Assembly (NCBI GenBank): GCA_036365145.1
Contig: JAEOAD010000052.1
Location: forward strand, 12,089,501 to 12,153,500
DNA length: 64,000 bases
From: Orientallactaga sibirica
Lineage: Eukaryota; Chordata; Mammalia; Rodentia; Dipodidae
Direction: 5' to 3'
In this document: positions 22,134 through 34,230 of the stretch, in pieces
Layout: every line of letters begins with the position of its first letter
How positions within the stretch are numbered: the first letter of the stretch is position 1
The notes under the pieces: generated by a model
Told to the model about the DNA's origin: nothing
Databases searched by the model: none
Seen by the model: only the letters and a program-made list of their open reading frames with translations
Program-made: the position numbers and the translations under genes

Positions 22134-22375
22134 TCTGCATTTTGCAGACAGCAGTGAAATACTGGGAAGAACCCCATCAACAGGACAAGAAAAGAAAGCT
22201 GACTTCCTAGCCCAAAATCTGTCATCTTTACCACACCTGCCAGGGCTGAGGAGACACTACAGAGGAAGTGGTGATTTAAACATGAGTGCTGCTCTCACTG
22301 CTGGCCTGACAACCTCCTCCAAGGAGATGGGGTTACACTAAGGGGAATCAAAGCTCAACAAAGCAGAAATTCAGA

Positions 22376-22515
22376 GAATCCAGAGAGCTCAACCCTAAAG
22401 GAGACTTAAAACACACCTGCCAAGACCCAGGGATCCAGAGAGCTCAACCCTAAAGGAGACTTAAAACATACCTGCCAAGATTCAGGGATCCAGAGAGCTC
22501 AACACTAAAGGGGGC
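22376..22515 (+). repeat. 55-bp tandem repeat, about 2.5 copies
   Basis: CAGAGAGCTCAACCCTAAAG is found at 22381 and 22436, and as CAGAGAGCTCAACACTAAAG at 22491, a constant period of 55 bp. Confidence 0.93.
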
Positions 22516-22746
22516 AGAAAAACTGTAAGAGCCACAGGGTGAGGAGGTATATCCAGGGACACTTTCTCCCCACCCCAAACTGACTGGTACATTCGTGACC
22601 TCGCCGTGAATACCAACAATGCCAACTGAGAAGGGCCCCGTGTGGAACGGGGTGGGGAGAGGACATACAGAGTATAACCTGATGGGACTATGACTAAAAT
22701 GCCATAAGTTCATGTTGTACAGCTCATGATAATAATAATTTTTTAG

Positions 22747-22797
22747 GGGCTGGAGAGAAGGCTTAGTGGTTAAGTGCTCCACCACGCCCAGCTTCTA
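22747..22797 (+). mobile_element. B2-like head joined to a B1 end fragment
   Basis: GGGCTGGAGAGAAGGCTTAG with TGGTTAAGTGC runs directly into CCACCACGCCCAGCTTC, which is an antisense B1 end. This looks like a deletion joining two SINEs. Confidence 0.65.
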
Positions 22798-22828
22798 AAA
22801 AATTATTTTTTTAAAAGTTAGATCTCAA

Positions 22829-22968
22829 GCTGGGCGTGGTGGTGCACGCCTTTAATCCCAGCACTTGGGAGGCAGAGGCAGGAGGATCGTTGTGAGTTCA
22901 AGGCCACCCTGAGACTGCATAGTGAATTCCAGGTCAGCCTGGCCTGGGCTAGAGTGAAACCCAACCTC

Positions 22969-23008
<40 letters not shown>
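22829..23008 (+). mobile_element. B1 SINE with long poly-A
   Basis: GCTGGGCGTGGTGGTGCACG through GTCAGCCTGGCCTGGGCTAG, which has a small CTGG duplication, to a 34-bp A tail. Confidence 0.93.
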
Positions 23009-23010
<2 letters not shown>

Positions 23011-23150
23011 TTCTTCTAGGATTTCATGCATAATGACGTTACTGACTCCTAAAAACAGTTATCTGAGAGACACTTAGAAAACATACATCAGTTTATGTGT
23101 AAGTAGACCACTTACTATTGAAAACTTGCTTTGGATCAAATCAATACTTG

Positions 23151-23363
23151 AAGGGCTGCAGAGATGGCTTAGTGGTTAAGGTGTTTGCCTGCAAAGCCTA
23201 AAGAACCAGGTTCAAGTCCCCAGGACCCAAGTAAGCCATATGCACAAGGTGGTGCATGCATCCAGAGTTCATTTGCAGTGGCTGGAGGCCCTGGCATATG
23301 CATTTTTTCTCTCTCAATCTGCCTCTTTCTCCTTCTCTCTCAAATAAATAATTTCTTTAAAAA
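23151..23363 (+). mobile_element. B2-like SINE
   Basis: Head GGGCTGCAGAGATGGCTTAG, then GCAAAGCCTAAAGAACC. AATCAATACTTG flanks it at 23139-23150 and 23364-23375, a perfect 12-bp target duplication. Confidence 0.93.
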
Positions 23364-23375
23364 AATCAATACTTG

Positions 23376-24945
23376 CAGATATAAAGTTATAATCATTTCT
23401 AGCCATATCCAGAAAATGCAAGGATTTTTTTTAAGTCTCGAAACAATATGTAAAGACATAAATAAGACATTCAGTGATTTTCCTAGGAAATATCTCTGTT
23501 TAATTAGGGTGAATCATACTCTATTTCTATTATATTCCATCATTCGGTCTGCAAATAGCTCACTCATGGTTCAAAGAAGATGTAAAAAAACTGGGAGGTA
23601 TAATTACTTTTTACTGAGTCTTCCTTTAAACTGAACACAATTAAAGCAGAAATCTCAAAACAAGGCACTATTTTGGGATGGCTACGGTGATGACAAAGCC
23701 AGGAGACCGTATTTTATCTGAGAACAAGTAGTAGACTCTCTAAGTGTTCTAAGAGGGAATGACTAGTCTTAGAATATTTATAGTCAGATCCTCCTCCTTC
23801 ACAACTCCCACTATTTCTGATTCCTCTTGTTTTGTTCGAAGTGAGACTTGACCACAATTGTCTTTGTAACTCAGCTCCCATCTCCTTTAACAAGATGACC
23901 TTGTGGCTCTAGACCATCCTGTCTCCACTGGAAGAGATCTGTAAGCTAGCTGTAGTCTCCCAGGTTCCTTACAGATCAAGTCCTGCAACGCCTCAGAAAC
24001 GAATTCAAGTTCCACTTTCCTCAATCCCCTCTTGCTTTGCCAGCCATCTTGGCCCTTCTCTGCTTGGGGACTCACAGATGCTTCTGCGGCACCGAGTCAC
24101 ACTGTAGAGACACGTGCTCTCTAAGTGTCCACAGGGACAGAGCGTCACGATGTCCACAGATGTTATCACCAGCATACCCTGATCACATGATACTAACCAT
24201 GAGACAAAGACCTTACCTATGCATTTATGACAAAGAAATTTTCTTTAAAATAATTGTCCCTTTAATAATTACAACTTTAAAGACAATATATCTAGGACAG
24301 CTTTCTTTAACATGTTTTCCTTTCCCTGAACTCTATAAACCAAGGCTAAACCAAAGTCCCAATTTTCCTATCAAGTATTTCCTAATTATTTCAGTGCTGA
24401 CTAATCCCCATCCTTAAAGTGTTAAAAACAAGTCTTCATTAAACTAAATTAAAAACACAGTAGCAGCTACAATCTACCTGAATTACAACACAGTGAAGGT
24501 GAATGTTACTGTTAAGACAGGTTATTGTTAATTTCTGTAACTAAATAAATTGGAAAACTAGAAACTGCCTTTAGATTTAACATTATGAACCTACTGTGGT
24601 CCTTAAGACGCTGCTCTGCTAGGTCTTCTGTAACGATATCTAAGAACAGTCTACAAGACTAGGAAGAGTTTCATGCCCACCTCTGAGCAAGGCTGGTTCA
24701 TGGATCTGCTGCTGTCGAAGAGGAAGCAGACGTCATGGTGAAAAGGTCACTCCACTGTAACCCGCAGAGAACTCAACACCGTGAGAAACATGCAGGAAGG
24801 GCCCTGAGGCCTTTACCTCCACGAAGGTCCACACTAACTAAGGTTTCTGTTTGATTAAAGCAGCTTCCCTCAGTTTGGACTCACACTATACCTCCTCTTC
24901 ACGGCCATGCTCACATACTTTATTGCTTGACTTTGGGCCAAGACT
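23376..24945. other. Non-coding stretch, nothing recognised
   Basis: Unique-looking sequence with a few 60-130 codon open frames on either strand. None matches a family I know. Confidence 0.4.
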
Positions 24946-24949
24946 TTTG

Positions 24950-25132
24950 CCTACAAAGCCTAAGAACCCCCAGTTTGATTCCCTAGGACCCACATAAGCC
25001 AGATGCATAAGGAGTGCATGTATCTGGAGTTTTTTTTGCAGTGGCTGGAGGCCCTGGCGCACACATTCTCTCTTTCTCTCTGCCTCTTCCTCACTCTCTC
25101 AAATAAAGAAATGAATAAAATATATATATTTT
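24950..25132 (+). mobile_element. 5'-truncated B2-like SINE
   Basis: Starts within the head at CTTTTGCCTACAAAGCCTAA and keeps the GATGCATAAGGAGTGCATG part, an elongated T run in TCTGGAGTTTTTTTTGCAGT, and the tail. Confidence 0.88.
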
Positions 25133-25148
25133 AAAAAGTCTATGAGGA

Positions 25149-25380
25149 GGGCTGGAGGGATAGCTTAGCAGTTAAGGCACTTGCTTCCAAAGCCACAGGA
25201 TCCAGGTTCAATTTCCCAGGACCCATGTAAGCCAAATGCACAAGGTGGCACATGTGTCTGGAGGTCATTCACAGTGGCTGGAGGCCCTGGTATGCCCATT
25301 CTTTCTCTCCTCTCTCTCTCTCACTCCCCCTCTTTCTCTCTGTCAAATAAATAAAAACAAAATATATTTGAAAAGATAAA
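25149..25380 (+). mobile_element. B2-like SINE
   Basis: GGGCTGGAGGGATAGCTTAG to (AAATA)n. AAGTCTATGAGG precedes it (25137-25148) and follows it (25383-25394), so it inserted just behind the truncated copy. Confidence 0.92.
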
Positions 25381-25429
25381 TAAAGTCTATGAGGAAACAA
25401 GGAAGATATAAATAACTATGTGTATGAGT

Positions 25430-25636
25430 TTTTTTATTTATTCATTTTTATTTGAGACAGAAAGAGGCAGAGGAGAGAGAGAGAATGGGCACACCGAGGA
25501 TCTCTAGCCACTGCAACTGAATTCCAGACACGTGTGCTGCCTTGTGCACTGGCTTACGTGGGTACTAGGGAGTTAAACCTGGGTTATTTGGCTTTTGCAG
25601 GCAAGTGCTTTAATTACTGAGCCACCTCTCCAGCCT
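25430..25636 (-). mobile_element. B2-like SINE, antisense
   Basis: TTATTTATTCATTTTTATTT tail first, GAGACAGAAAGAGGCAG, then GCCACTGCAACTGAATTCC and the end GAGCCACCTCTCCAGCCT. Confidence 0.92.
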
Positions 25637-27650
25637 CAGCGTATAAGATTTTGAAACATCTGTACAACTGTCTCAAAAGTCCTGCCAAAGTTTTCCCACG
25701 GGATTTTACATTACTTTGTATGTTACAACATTAATACAAAGCAGGAGTTTGGGAGATAAAATTACTTCAATGCAAATAATTTTAATCCATAGGGAAAACA
25801 AACAATAAAATTTTCCACACTTAATTCCTAAGACATTGCCTACGACCCTCATACTACCAAAGGCTGGTTGTTTAAAAGTACACAAATACGCATGCCCTAT
25901 AGATTGTTTAAAATATGCTAAACACAATAGATAAGTCATAAGAAATGGCAGGCAGATACCCATGTAGTGGTGCTCAAGGACATTTTCATTGTCATTCCGG
26001 CATGTGCCATGAATACTAGGAAGGTCAGTGTAAACGTGATGCTTCCTCTCAGGGGATTTCTAAAGTGCAGGATAATATAGAAACAACAATTTTGCATTGT
26101 ATAATGTCTTAAAATAAGCAAAGTAGAATACAAGGAAGAGACCAATTCTTCCATTTGAAGAGCCAGTCAATTTTTGACAGTAATAAGTAAATAACTTCTA
26201 CATTTAGTTTCATGTCTTTGAGGGGCTATTATCAGAATTGTCCTTCTGAAAAGTGAAGGGATGTGTATTTGGTTTGCATATACACATGTGCAGCAAGATT
26301 TAGTATGGCTTCCTTATGAGTTTTCAATATTCAAAGCAAACATCAGCTTATTTTGCAAAAATGCAACAAAGATCTTATCTGGAAAAGAATGCCAAAAGAA
26401 TATTCTGAGTAAGGAAGAAGTAAATAAATCTACAAAGCCAGATGAGGGAAGGAGCCACCCTTGTAAGTCATGACAAGGACACAGGTCTTAACTAATGACA
26501 GACAATGTGAAACGTTTTTGGACAAACCCAAAAAAGAAATACAATATGCTTATAGTTGTATACTATTCAAAGCCAAAAGGAAGACATATGCTCCTGTTAA
26601 AAGAAATTTCTGGATTCAAGGGTTTGTAGAGTTTAGATTCTGGCCCAAAACCTCACCTTCACTGAAAACAAATTTGGATTTTCTTGTAATAGGACACTAA
26701 TGTACATTGTTATATACATTCCATATATTTACCTGAAACCCCCTCACATATACTATTGTTTCAAACAATATTCTAAGAACACACGCATTACGTGAGCACC
26801 TGCCACACAGGGCAGCACAGCCTTGTTCTCACTTTTACTTCTGGGGGGAAAACTAAGAGAACATGTTAGCATATGTCACATATTAGTTATGTCAGTACAC
26901 AGTGCACAGATGCCATCACTCCACAGCAACTCCACACATTTTACTTACAGAAGCTTCTGTCACAATTCTGTTTTAAAATAAATACATGTTATAAATGTCA
27001 GTAATCAGCAATATTCTTAAAAATATTAATATAAACATTGTAACAGGACATCAATATTTAGGCACAAACCTTTAAAATAAAGAAAATATAACAAGTACAT
27101 AATCTTCACTAATCTACCAAAATGACAACCCTGTACTAACACAACGTGTTTTGAGAATTTGTTACAATTGGTGCCATAAAACATGGAGACATTATCCGGC
27201 ATTCCTTCCATAATGGTGGGTATTCATTATAACTGGCTGGTATTAGAAAAATAATGTATAGCCCTAGGATCAAATGCTTCTACTGAAATGAAGAATCACA
27301 GTGACCATCTCTTTAGTAGTGTTTCAGCTGACTGAAAAGAAGTTCTAAAAAATGGAAACTTAGCTAAGAACTACATTTCTATATGGATTTTCATATAGCA
27401 AATGCCAAGACCATTTTCATTTAAATTATAAGAAGTATGTTTCTGTGTTCCTCTTATACTAGTATAAAAATGTGCCCTTTTATCCTTTAGTAGTGAAGAC
27501 AACAGAAGTGTGTCTTAAAACAGTAATTACTTTAAAATAAAAACAGTAGGTATTATCCTATCTGCTTTAGGTGGTCCTCTGGTATCTGCCAAGTGTCCTA
27601 GTTCTAGAACGAGGATGGGAGGAGGCACTGGAATTAGGCATATGTGTGAG
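25637..27650. other. AT-rich non-coding stretch, nothing recognised
   Basis: Two kilobases with no SINE. A faint MIR-like phrase (GTGAGCACCTGCCACACAG) lies near 26794, but it is too short to call. Confidence 0.4.
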
Positions 27651-27653
27651 ACA

Positions 27654-27800
27654 CTGAAAACAGATCATTTATGAAAATATGCATAAACCCGAAGTTTACT
27701 GAGTATCGACAAGAGCACTACATGAAGACCTCAGAGATAGGAATAAAGTAGACACCGAATCCTGAGAAGTTCCCGGTTCAATAAAAGTGACAGGCCAAAC
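27654..27800 (+). repeat. L2-like remnant, copy A of a duplicated segment
   Basis: CTGAAAACAGATCATTTATG followed by AAAATATGCATAAACCC and a decayed L2-type 3' phrase (TTTACTGAGTATC ... CTCAGAGATAGGAATAAAG). A closely similar segment lies at 30566-30720. Confidence 0.55.
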
Positions 27801-27984
27801 CAAACCAACAGTGGTGCTGAAAGAATGAGAAAACTGTGTAAGACCGAGGCAGAGAGGACTCCAGCAACCTGGAGAACTCTGATGTCACATCACCAACTAA
27901 ACAGATCAGGAGCCAGGTCTTCAGCAACAGCCCACTCACTATGTGTAAGGCACCACGGTGGTACAAATGAAGGATGCAAAAAGA

Positions 27985-29048
27985 TAGTGTGAATAAGACT
28001 TATGTAAACCTACTTTTTTGAATAATGGTACATCCAGAAGCTGTAGACTAGAAAATTTTCAGTACCTGGGATGGGATACCTTCCAGTGAGTTGTTGGCCA
28101 AGGAGGTCCTGGAAGCCTCCAAAACATTAAAGGCTTTTGCCAAAGCCCTTGGTTTCCCTAGAGAAACAGATAGTAAGACTCTATTGCTGAAGACATCTCT
28201 TGCCTGAGAAGCAAGGTCACTTATAAAGCAAGGTGGTGCTGAGCAGAAAACCTTCTCCCTGTAGACCAGCCAACTGAAAGCTGGAAAAAGCTGCACTGCA
28301 TGCAGCCGTATGGGAGACAGAGGTCATCAGCAGTGAAAACAGTGGACACTGAATATTCAAGTTTGGCCAGACAGGCCCAATGACTAAACAGGTGCAATAG
28401 TGGCATGTCTACTCTTGGGGTAACCAACTGCTCCATAATTGGACTGAAGGCCCTCTCTATGGGAGGGATTACATACCTGGTACTGAAAAAGCTAAGCAAA
28501 AGTCTATGGCAGGAGAGGTCATGAGCCTTTCGGGTATAAAGCCTGCTCTTGTCTGACTAAATGTATATATTATTCCCACCAAGCTGCCCTGCAAATACTA
28601 CACTTAATGTTCATATTCACATATTAACACTACTGTCACTTCTGGTTAGAGAAGCTTCTCTTTTCAGATGGCGATGACCACTGGGATGACCCAAAAGGCA
28701 ACATAGTGCTGAGAAGAAGGGATGGAGGAGTGCCCAGCACTGAAATACCTCCAAGGCTCAGGGACCATTGTGGAAAAGGGGGCAGATAGAATGGAAGAGC
28801 CAAAGGAAGGGTATGACTTCTTACAATGCAACTGCCCAGACAGAAATTGGCCTCGATATCCATGACCTTGCAGTGCCTAGCAATACCTTCGCAAGACCCA
28901 CAAAAATAGAAGAAAAAGATGATGACATCAAATTAAAGGAGAGACTAATGAGAATATGATGGAGAGTGTAGTTCTAAAGTGGAATGGGGGGAGGGAAATA
29001 TGTGTTTTTTGTATGTAAGTATAGAAGTTGTCAATAAAAAAGATGATG

Positions 29049-29085
<37 letters not shown>
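27985..29085 (+). mobile_element. LINE-1 3' end, copy with (AAT)n tail
   Basis: About 1.1 kb runs parallel, block by block, to 40680-41757: AAAACATTAAAGGC / AAAACATTACAGGC, CAGGTGCAATAGTGG, AACTGCTC, GAGACTAATGAGA / GAGACTGATTGAG, and the end GAAGTTGTCAATAAAAAA. The A-rich 3' terminus has turned into about 13 AAT/ATA units (29043-29083). The conserved 3' end and poly-A make an L1 3' UTR the likeliest identity. I see no intact ORF2. Confidence 0.55.
29043..29083 (+). repeat. (AAT)n microsatellite in the L1 tail
   Basis: An uninterrupted run of ATA/AAT triplets immediately after TCAATAAAAAAGATGATGAT. Confidence 0.95.
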
Positions 29086-29639
29086 ACAAGACCAGACACC
29101 CACCTGATTTCTGAGGAACAGCCTGGCCAACCTTAGTTTTGAAGCAGGGTAGCCTCAATCCTATGCTCAGCTCTACTTTAGTAATGAAGCCCTGGCCTCT
29201 GCACTTGACTTGTGACAAAAACACCTGTTGAATAGGTATTTTCCCAACAGCATTGAAACCCTGTGAGAGCGAATTTTTATGCAAATCTCAGTGAGGCACA
29301 CACACTGAGAGAGAAGGATGGAGGCCATGCGGCTCTCGGGTCTCAAGAATCAAGACACTCAGCCACACGGCCCAGTGCAAGGCAGCTGATCTTTCTGCCC
29401 GTGCCGTCAGCCAACACGAACAACCACCTCTATGAGCAGTCAGCGACGTGGCCCTGGGACGCTCAACAGAAAGACGTCACTGAGGACTGCACTGTCCTCT
29501 CTGTGAAGAACCGTGGGAGGCGTTTCTCTCAAGTCCTTCAAAAGTGCCTTTTCTGTCTATGTCGTTTATTTCAACCCCATAGACCCTGCCAATGATGCCA
29601 CCGTTTCCCTTTCAGAAAGTGCCACCAGGCTCCAAGACA

Positions 29640-29790
29640 ATTTAGAATCCTGCCACATGTTTTCTGTGTAAACCTTAGTTTCCTCATGCATAAAATGGAG
29701 AGGACAGTAATAACTCCTCCAGAACTAATGACCTCACTCCCACGAAGCGCTCGGTATTCTCATTACTGTCCTCATTATGACCTGGAGTAC
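29640..29790 (+). mobile_element. MIR SINE remnant
   Basis: CTTAGTTTCCTCATGCATAA with AATGGAGAGGACAGTAATAA matches the MIR phrase 'cagtttcctcatctgtaaaatgggg...aataat'. MIRs are ancient tRNA-derived SINEs shared by mammals. Confidence 0.65.
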
Positions 29791-32285
29791 ACAGGAAGAA
29801 AGACCGCTCAGAGGTAAATGCCAGGTTAATTTAGGACATTGTGAAGCTAGGTGTGTGCGGAGCCTCCAATAGGAAGGGGTGTGTGCACGTGGCTCTGAAC
29901 TCAGAAAGAGCTTTTGGACTACGAAGTAAGTCATGGTGGTTTGAATGTGAAGTGTTCCCTATTTGTCCTGACAATAAGAAGCCAGATGCAACAGGAGTTA
30001 GTCCACGGGGGATTCTTTATGCTCCAACCTGAATGGTGGCCCAGGGAGAATGTGTGGAAGGAGAGAAGGAGGAAACCTAGGGCAGGCAGCTTTGCGAGGA
30101 ACAGAGCCAGTGGAGAGACTGACACATGAGAACTGTGAAGTGGACCAGGAAGCAGGGCAAGCAAAGCCCCAAAGGGACAAGGCCAGTCAAGAAGCAGCAG
30201 GGCCCAGTTCTGCTGCCTCCAGACAGAGATGAAAGCAGAAGGAGCTTGCTGGGTTTACAAGTTAACCTTTGCCCTCCATGATCCGGGTGGCATGGCCTTT
30301 GCTGTCCTTTGGGAAGGTGAGGGAACACACATTGAATCTGCTATTTGGAAAGGTCAAGTGTGCTAAGCATTCTATTAGAGAGAAAACAGAAACTGGGAAG
30401 AGGCTCTAGAAAGGCCTCTACAGAAGGACAGAAGGTTAAGGAAGAGAACAAAGCCTCACAGGGTTACATAACCTGCACAGAAATTATCAGAGGCAAAATT
30501 AAGATAGCAACAGACAAAGACAGGTATGGTCAGTTAAACAGGTTGGCTTACACCGCATGAAGATGCTGAAAACAGATCATTTATGAAAATTTGCATAAGC
30601 CCTAACTTTACGGAGTACCTATACTAGTACTAGCACTGTATTACGGTCTCAGAGATAAGAATAAATACGACACAGGACCCTAAAGAAGTTCACAGTCCAA
30701 TGAGATGGCAAGCCAAAACCAAGCCTGAATGGTAAGTCTTAAGAGGTAGATTGGAACCATGTTATAAAGTCTTGGCCAAGGAATACACAAATATTTAAAT
30801 ACATTTCATCCTTGGAAAATGCCTACTTATTCTTTAATTCTCAATTTGTATGCCACCTTTTAGTGTCATTTAAAATATAGATTTGCTTGTCTCTATGTGC
30901 CCAAGATAATTTTGATTTTTATTTAAGACAATGAACTGTGATTTCTGAACTACAATTCTCAAAGGAATAGCTGCCCAAGAACACTTTCTAAACAAATCCC
31001 CAGGTACAGGATTCTATCAGAGCAGTACTTTATGGAGGGCTGGTTGTTCACTGTGTCTGAAATGGATTAGGCAAAGAGAAATCTAAGCAGTGAGAAAGGC
31101 AAGAACAATAAAAATGAGAGGCAATGCATCACAAAGGGAACGGAGGAAGGAGGATGTCTGTAAGAGATAGTTCCAAGATGTTACCAGTCAAATTTGGGGT
31201 CAAATGAAGACAGTAAAAATAAGAGTTTTCAAAGCTTTAAGAAAAGGTATACCCTTTAATTCAGTTAATTAGAGTAAGGACATCTGCCCTAAAGAACTAA
31301 TCAGAACTTTATGCATACTTTGGTATTATTTGTAAGGGTAGGAAACTTCATTAGTTGAATAGTGCTCTATCTGATATATTATTATTATACACATATATTA
31401 TTATATATAATATATACATTATTATATATTATACAGATATATTATATCATGTCTAAAAATCTTTACTAAACAAGGTATATAATTGGTCTCCAATTCTGTT
31501 TGATATATACACATACATACATGAACATGTTGGAAAAACAGACTATGTTAAAAGACAGGCTTGATATTTGAGAAGTGACTGATTGAAACTATAAGAACTT
31601 TATCTCCTTTATAATTAATCTTCTTACTTATTTAATAAATGTTCTTTTTATGATAAAAATGAATATTGTTAACTTTTTATAGAAAGTGAATATATATTGT
31701 GAAAAATCAAGTCATGCGTACATTTTTTAGACTTCATAGATAAAAGAAGAAAAAGATGGAGCTGCAATGATTATTTATAGTCCAGAAGAAATATAAAGCA
31801 AGTACACAGATATTAGAAATCAAGGTGCCCTGGGTAACTTTGTAATTATTATAGAAAAAAAAAAACCATTTTCAGACTGTTAAATTTAAGATAAGTGTTT
31901 TCCAAATGTTTTCTAGTCCTTAGAAAATGGAGGACAAATTGGTAAATGAAAGAATCAAAAATAAATAAACCCCTTATATATCTTTCTACTTAAACAAAGC
32001 TTGTAATACAGTTAATAGGAGCAGAGAAAATTCTTAGGAAGGGGAAGGCAGTGATACAAAGAATGAATTCTGTAGCATTTAGAACAAAAAACTGAGAGTG
32101 AAATATGCGTGACTTAACTTCAAGTCAGGGCACCCCCAGCCCGCTGCTAAAGGAAACAGGGCTCTACAAGTGCACGTGCCTCAGCTGGGAGAATTAAGTG
32201 CTATTTATGAGAGTGGTTTGGGGCTATGAGCTCAGGATCCCATCACAGGTAGAATCAATAGGTCTGGGCCTGAAGTATTTGTGTT
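29791..32285. other. Mostly unique, AT-rich non-coding stretch
   Basis: TGGTGGTTTGAATGTGAAGT at 29936 looks like the start of an MT-type LTR, but the following sequence does not continue it convincingly. From about 30780 the stretch is strongly AT-rich, with a TA-repeat area at 31365-31445. No exon seen. Confidence 0.4.
30566..30720 (+). repeat. L2-like remnant, copy B of a duplicated segment
   Basis: CTGAAAACAGATCATTTATG is identical to copy A at 27654, and the next 30 bases differ at only a few sites. The L2-like continuation (TCTCAGAGATAAGAATAAAT, AGTTCACAGTCCAATGAG) is more diverged. Confidence 0.55.
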
Positions 32286-32286
32286 T

Positions 32287-32515
32287 TTAAAAAGCTTTTG
32301 CACAGCCGGAGACTACATAGTGAATTCCAGGTCAGTCTAGGCTACAGTGAGACCCTACCTCAAAAAACTAAAAAATAAATAAATAAAAAGCTTTTGCATA
32401 CCTTTAATCCCAGCACTTGGGAGTCAGAGGTCAAAGGATTGCTGTGTTTGAGACCACCCTGACACTATACAGTGAATTCCAGATCAGCCTGAGCTAGAGT
32501 GAGACCATGTATAGG
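32287..32515 (+). mobile_element. Two nested B1 SINEs
   Basis: A 5'-truncated B1 (CAGCCGGAGACTACATAGTG to AATAAATAAATA, about 32303-32386) lies between two copies of AAAAAGCTTTTGCA (32288-32301 and about 32386-32399). The right copy leads into an older B1 (CCTTTAATCCCAGCACTTGG to GAGTGAGACCATG), so the younger one probably landed at the start of the older one. Confidence 0.82.
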
Positions 32516-34035
32516 ATAAGGAAAAACACATACAACTCAGTTTTGGCACACGGTGGATACTTGATGTGATGCCTGTTTTATATAAATATAGGGCATCCAT
32601 CCTTTTTCATTAAGGCTATCATGAGTTGTTTCTCTCGACCCAGTGACAAGATTTGCCCAAAATGAACAAAGAAAACAAAGGAAAGACCATTCTTGGATTA
32701 CAGGATGGCACTTGAAGATCTGATATGAAGACAATCCCAAAGGCACTGACAGTGATCACATATAATTATACTGAGACAAATCTGAATAAATTCTATTCAG
32801 ATGTATAAATCACCAAGTCACTGGGGTGACCTGTGTACGGATCTCAGTTGGGTTTGTTGTCCTTTCTCACAATCAACAGACAAAATGTGTTCCTTTAACA
32901 TGACCTCAGAAAAAGTCAACTGCCAGTCTCCAAAGATATTTGCAAATATGTAGAAAAGGAAAAGGTCTCAGAAACCATTCCAGCAAATATCAAAGGTCTA
33001 CTGTATAGTTACATTTTCCTAATGTAAGGGAAAGGTCTGGCTGTATTTCATAAAGACTCCTGGCAATAAAAATGCCACAGGAAAAGGTCAGGGTGCATGG
33101 TGTATAACATCCCATTCTTCATCACCCTATTTAACATGCTGCCTCTTAGGAAGAGTGGTTACAATGTAATCCTGGGTGAGGCTCACTGACTAAAATAATG
33201 GAGTGTGTGCTGTAGGCTGGAGGCCTTGCTGGCCATCTTTAGTAGTTCCCTATAGAAAGCCGCTTCAGGCAGCACACAGACTGGACTGGCGGCGGCAGCA
33301 GTGGACTAAGCCAAGTCCAGCAGTTGGAATGCAGCGATGTCACTGCAGATGGAGCTGCCTGTGGCTGTGGTACTGCTTTGCTTCCGGCGGTCACCGAGCA
33401 AACTACAACTGTGACACACAGACACTGCAGAGCCACTCACCATATATGTCAGATACCATACATGTAAGTTAGGTGTTGGAGCAACAATTCCTTTTCCTTG
33501 AGCAGACAGACATGTTGTGTTCAAGTGTGCGGACCAACGTCATCTGGTGGCTGACACAGTTCTGTGGTGTGGCGGTGAGCACAGCTGCCTTCCAAATGCC
33601 CTGGGGTGACTGACTTTTTCTTTAGTGATTCACTTTGATTCCCTCAAATTAGTACCAAGACACTAATATTCATTTTTCACATTTAGAATTTATGCATGAG
33701 GTAAACGTAACAGGAATGTGGGCTATTTTACTCTAAAGTCAAAAACATTTACTCATTTCAAACCTAAACTTGAATATCTACATTATCGTTGAGAAATGAG
33801 TCACTTGGCTTGAATGACTTAATGCAGAAATAGATAAACTAAAGTCATAACCATTTCTTATTAAAGCTTTAAATAATATTACTTGATAACCTCAGTCATG
33901 AGTTCCATCAGGTCGGCATGTCCCAGGTGACTGTTCAGGTACTCACTGCCCTGACCCTGCCCTTGCCTACACTTTCTCAGTCCTTCTTGCCTTTCTACCT
34001 ATCCAGACCGTGTACAGTCCACACTGTCCCAGGGA
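32516..34035. other. Non-coding stretch with one GC-richer patch
   Basis: Unique-looking sequence. At 33200-33480 there is a GC-richer patch (ACTGGCGGCGGCAGCAGTGG) with an 89-codon plus-strand frame. I recognise no protein in it, and see no splice signals that would make it an exon with confidence. Confidence 0.4.
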
Positions 34036-34039
34036 CATT

Positions 34040-34230
34040 CGGCTTCTCCTCTAAGCCTTCCTTGACTGCTTCAGAGCTTCAGCAGCTCGCCAGCACATAC
34101 TACATGTGCCATACAGCTCAGCACTTACCTCCTTGTTTTACACTTCTCAATGTGCACCTCCTTATTACACACGGAGACAGGAAACGTCTTGAAGACAAGG
34201 GCATATCTACCTCAGATAAGACACTCTGAC
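34040..34230 (+). mobile_element. L2-like LINE remnant
   Basis: CTCTAAGCCTTCCTTGACTG, a CAGCACTTACCTCCTTG block and GTCTTGAAGACAAGGGCATA parallel the L2 3' region phrases 'agccttccctgac' and 'ctccttgagggcaggg'. Heavily decayed. Confidence 0.45.

Larger units (their letters stand above)
20600..22745 (+). mobile_element. LINE-1 3' region, extended but decayed
   Basis: GATGCCCATCAACTGATGAA, TGGATAATGAAG, TGGAATTTTACTCAGCAG and GAAAATTGATGGACTTTG mark the L1 3' segment near 20960-21090. The later part (GCAACAGTGGCACAGGCAAT, ATCAACTGCTCACTTCTTGG) corresponds to blocks shared with the L1 3' ends at 27985 and 40495. No intact coding frame remains. Confidence 0.55.

Noticed and set aside
33203..33472. 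89-codon frame in a GC-richer patch as an exon
   Set aside because: No known protein similarity and no convincing splice context. The reverse strand is also open, which suggests chance.
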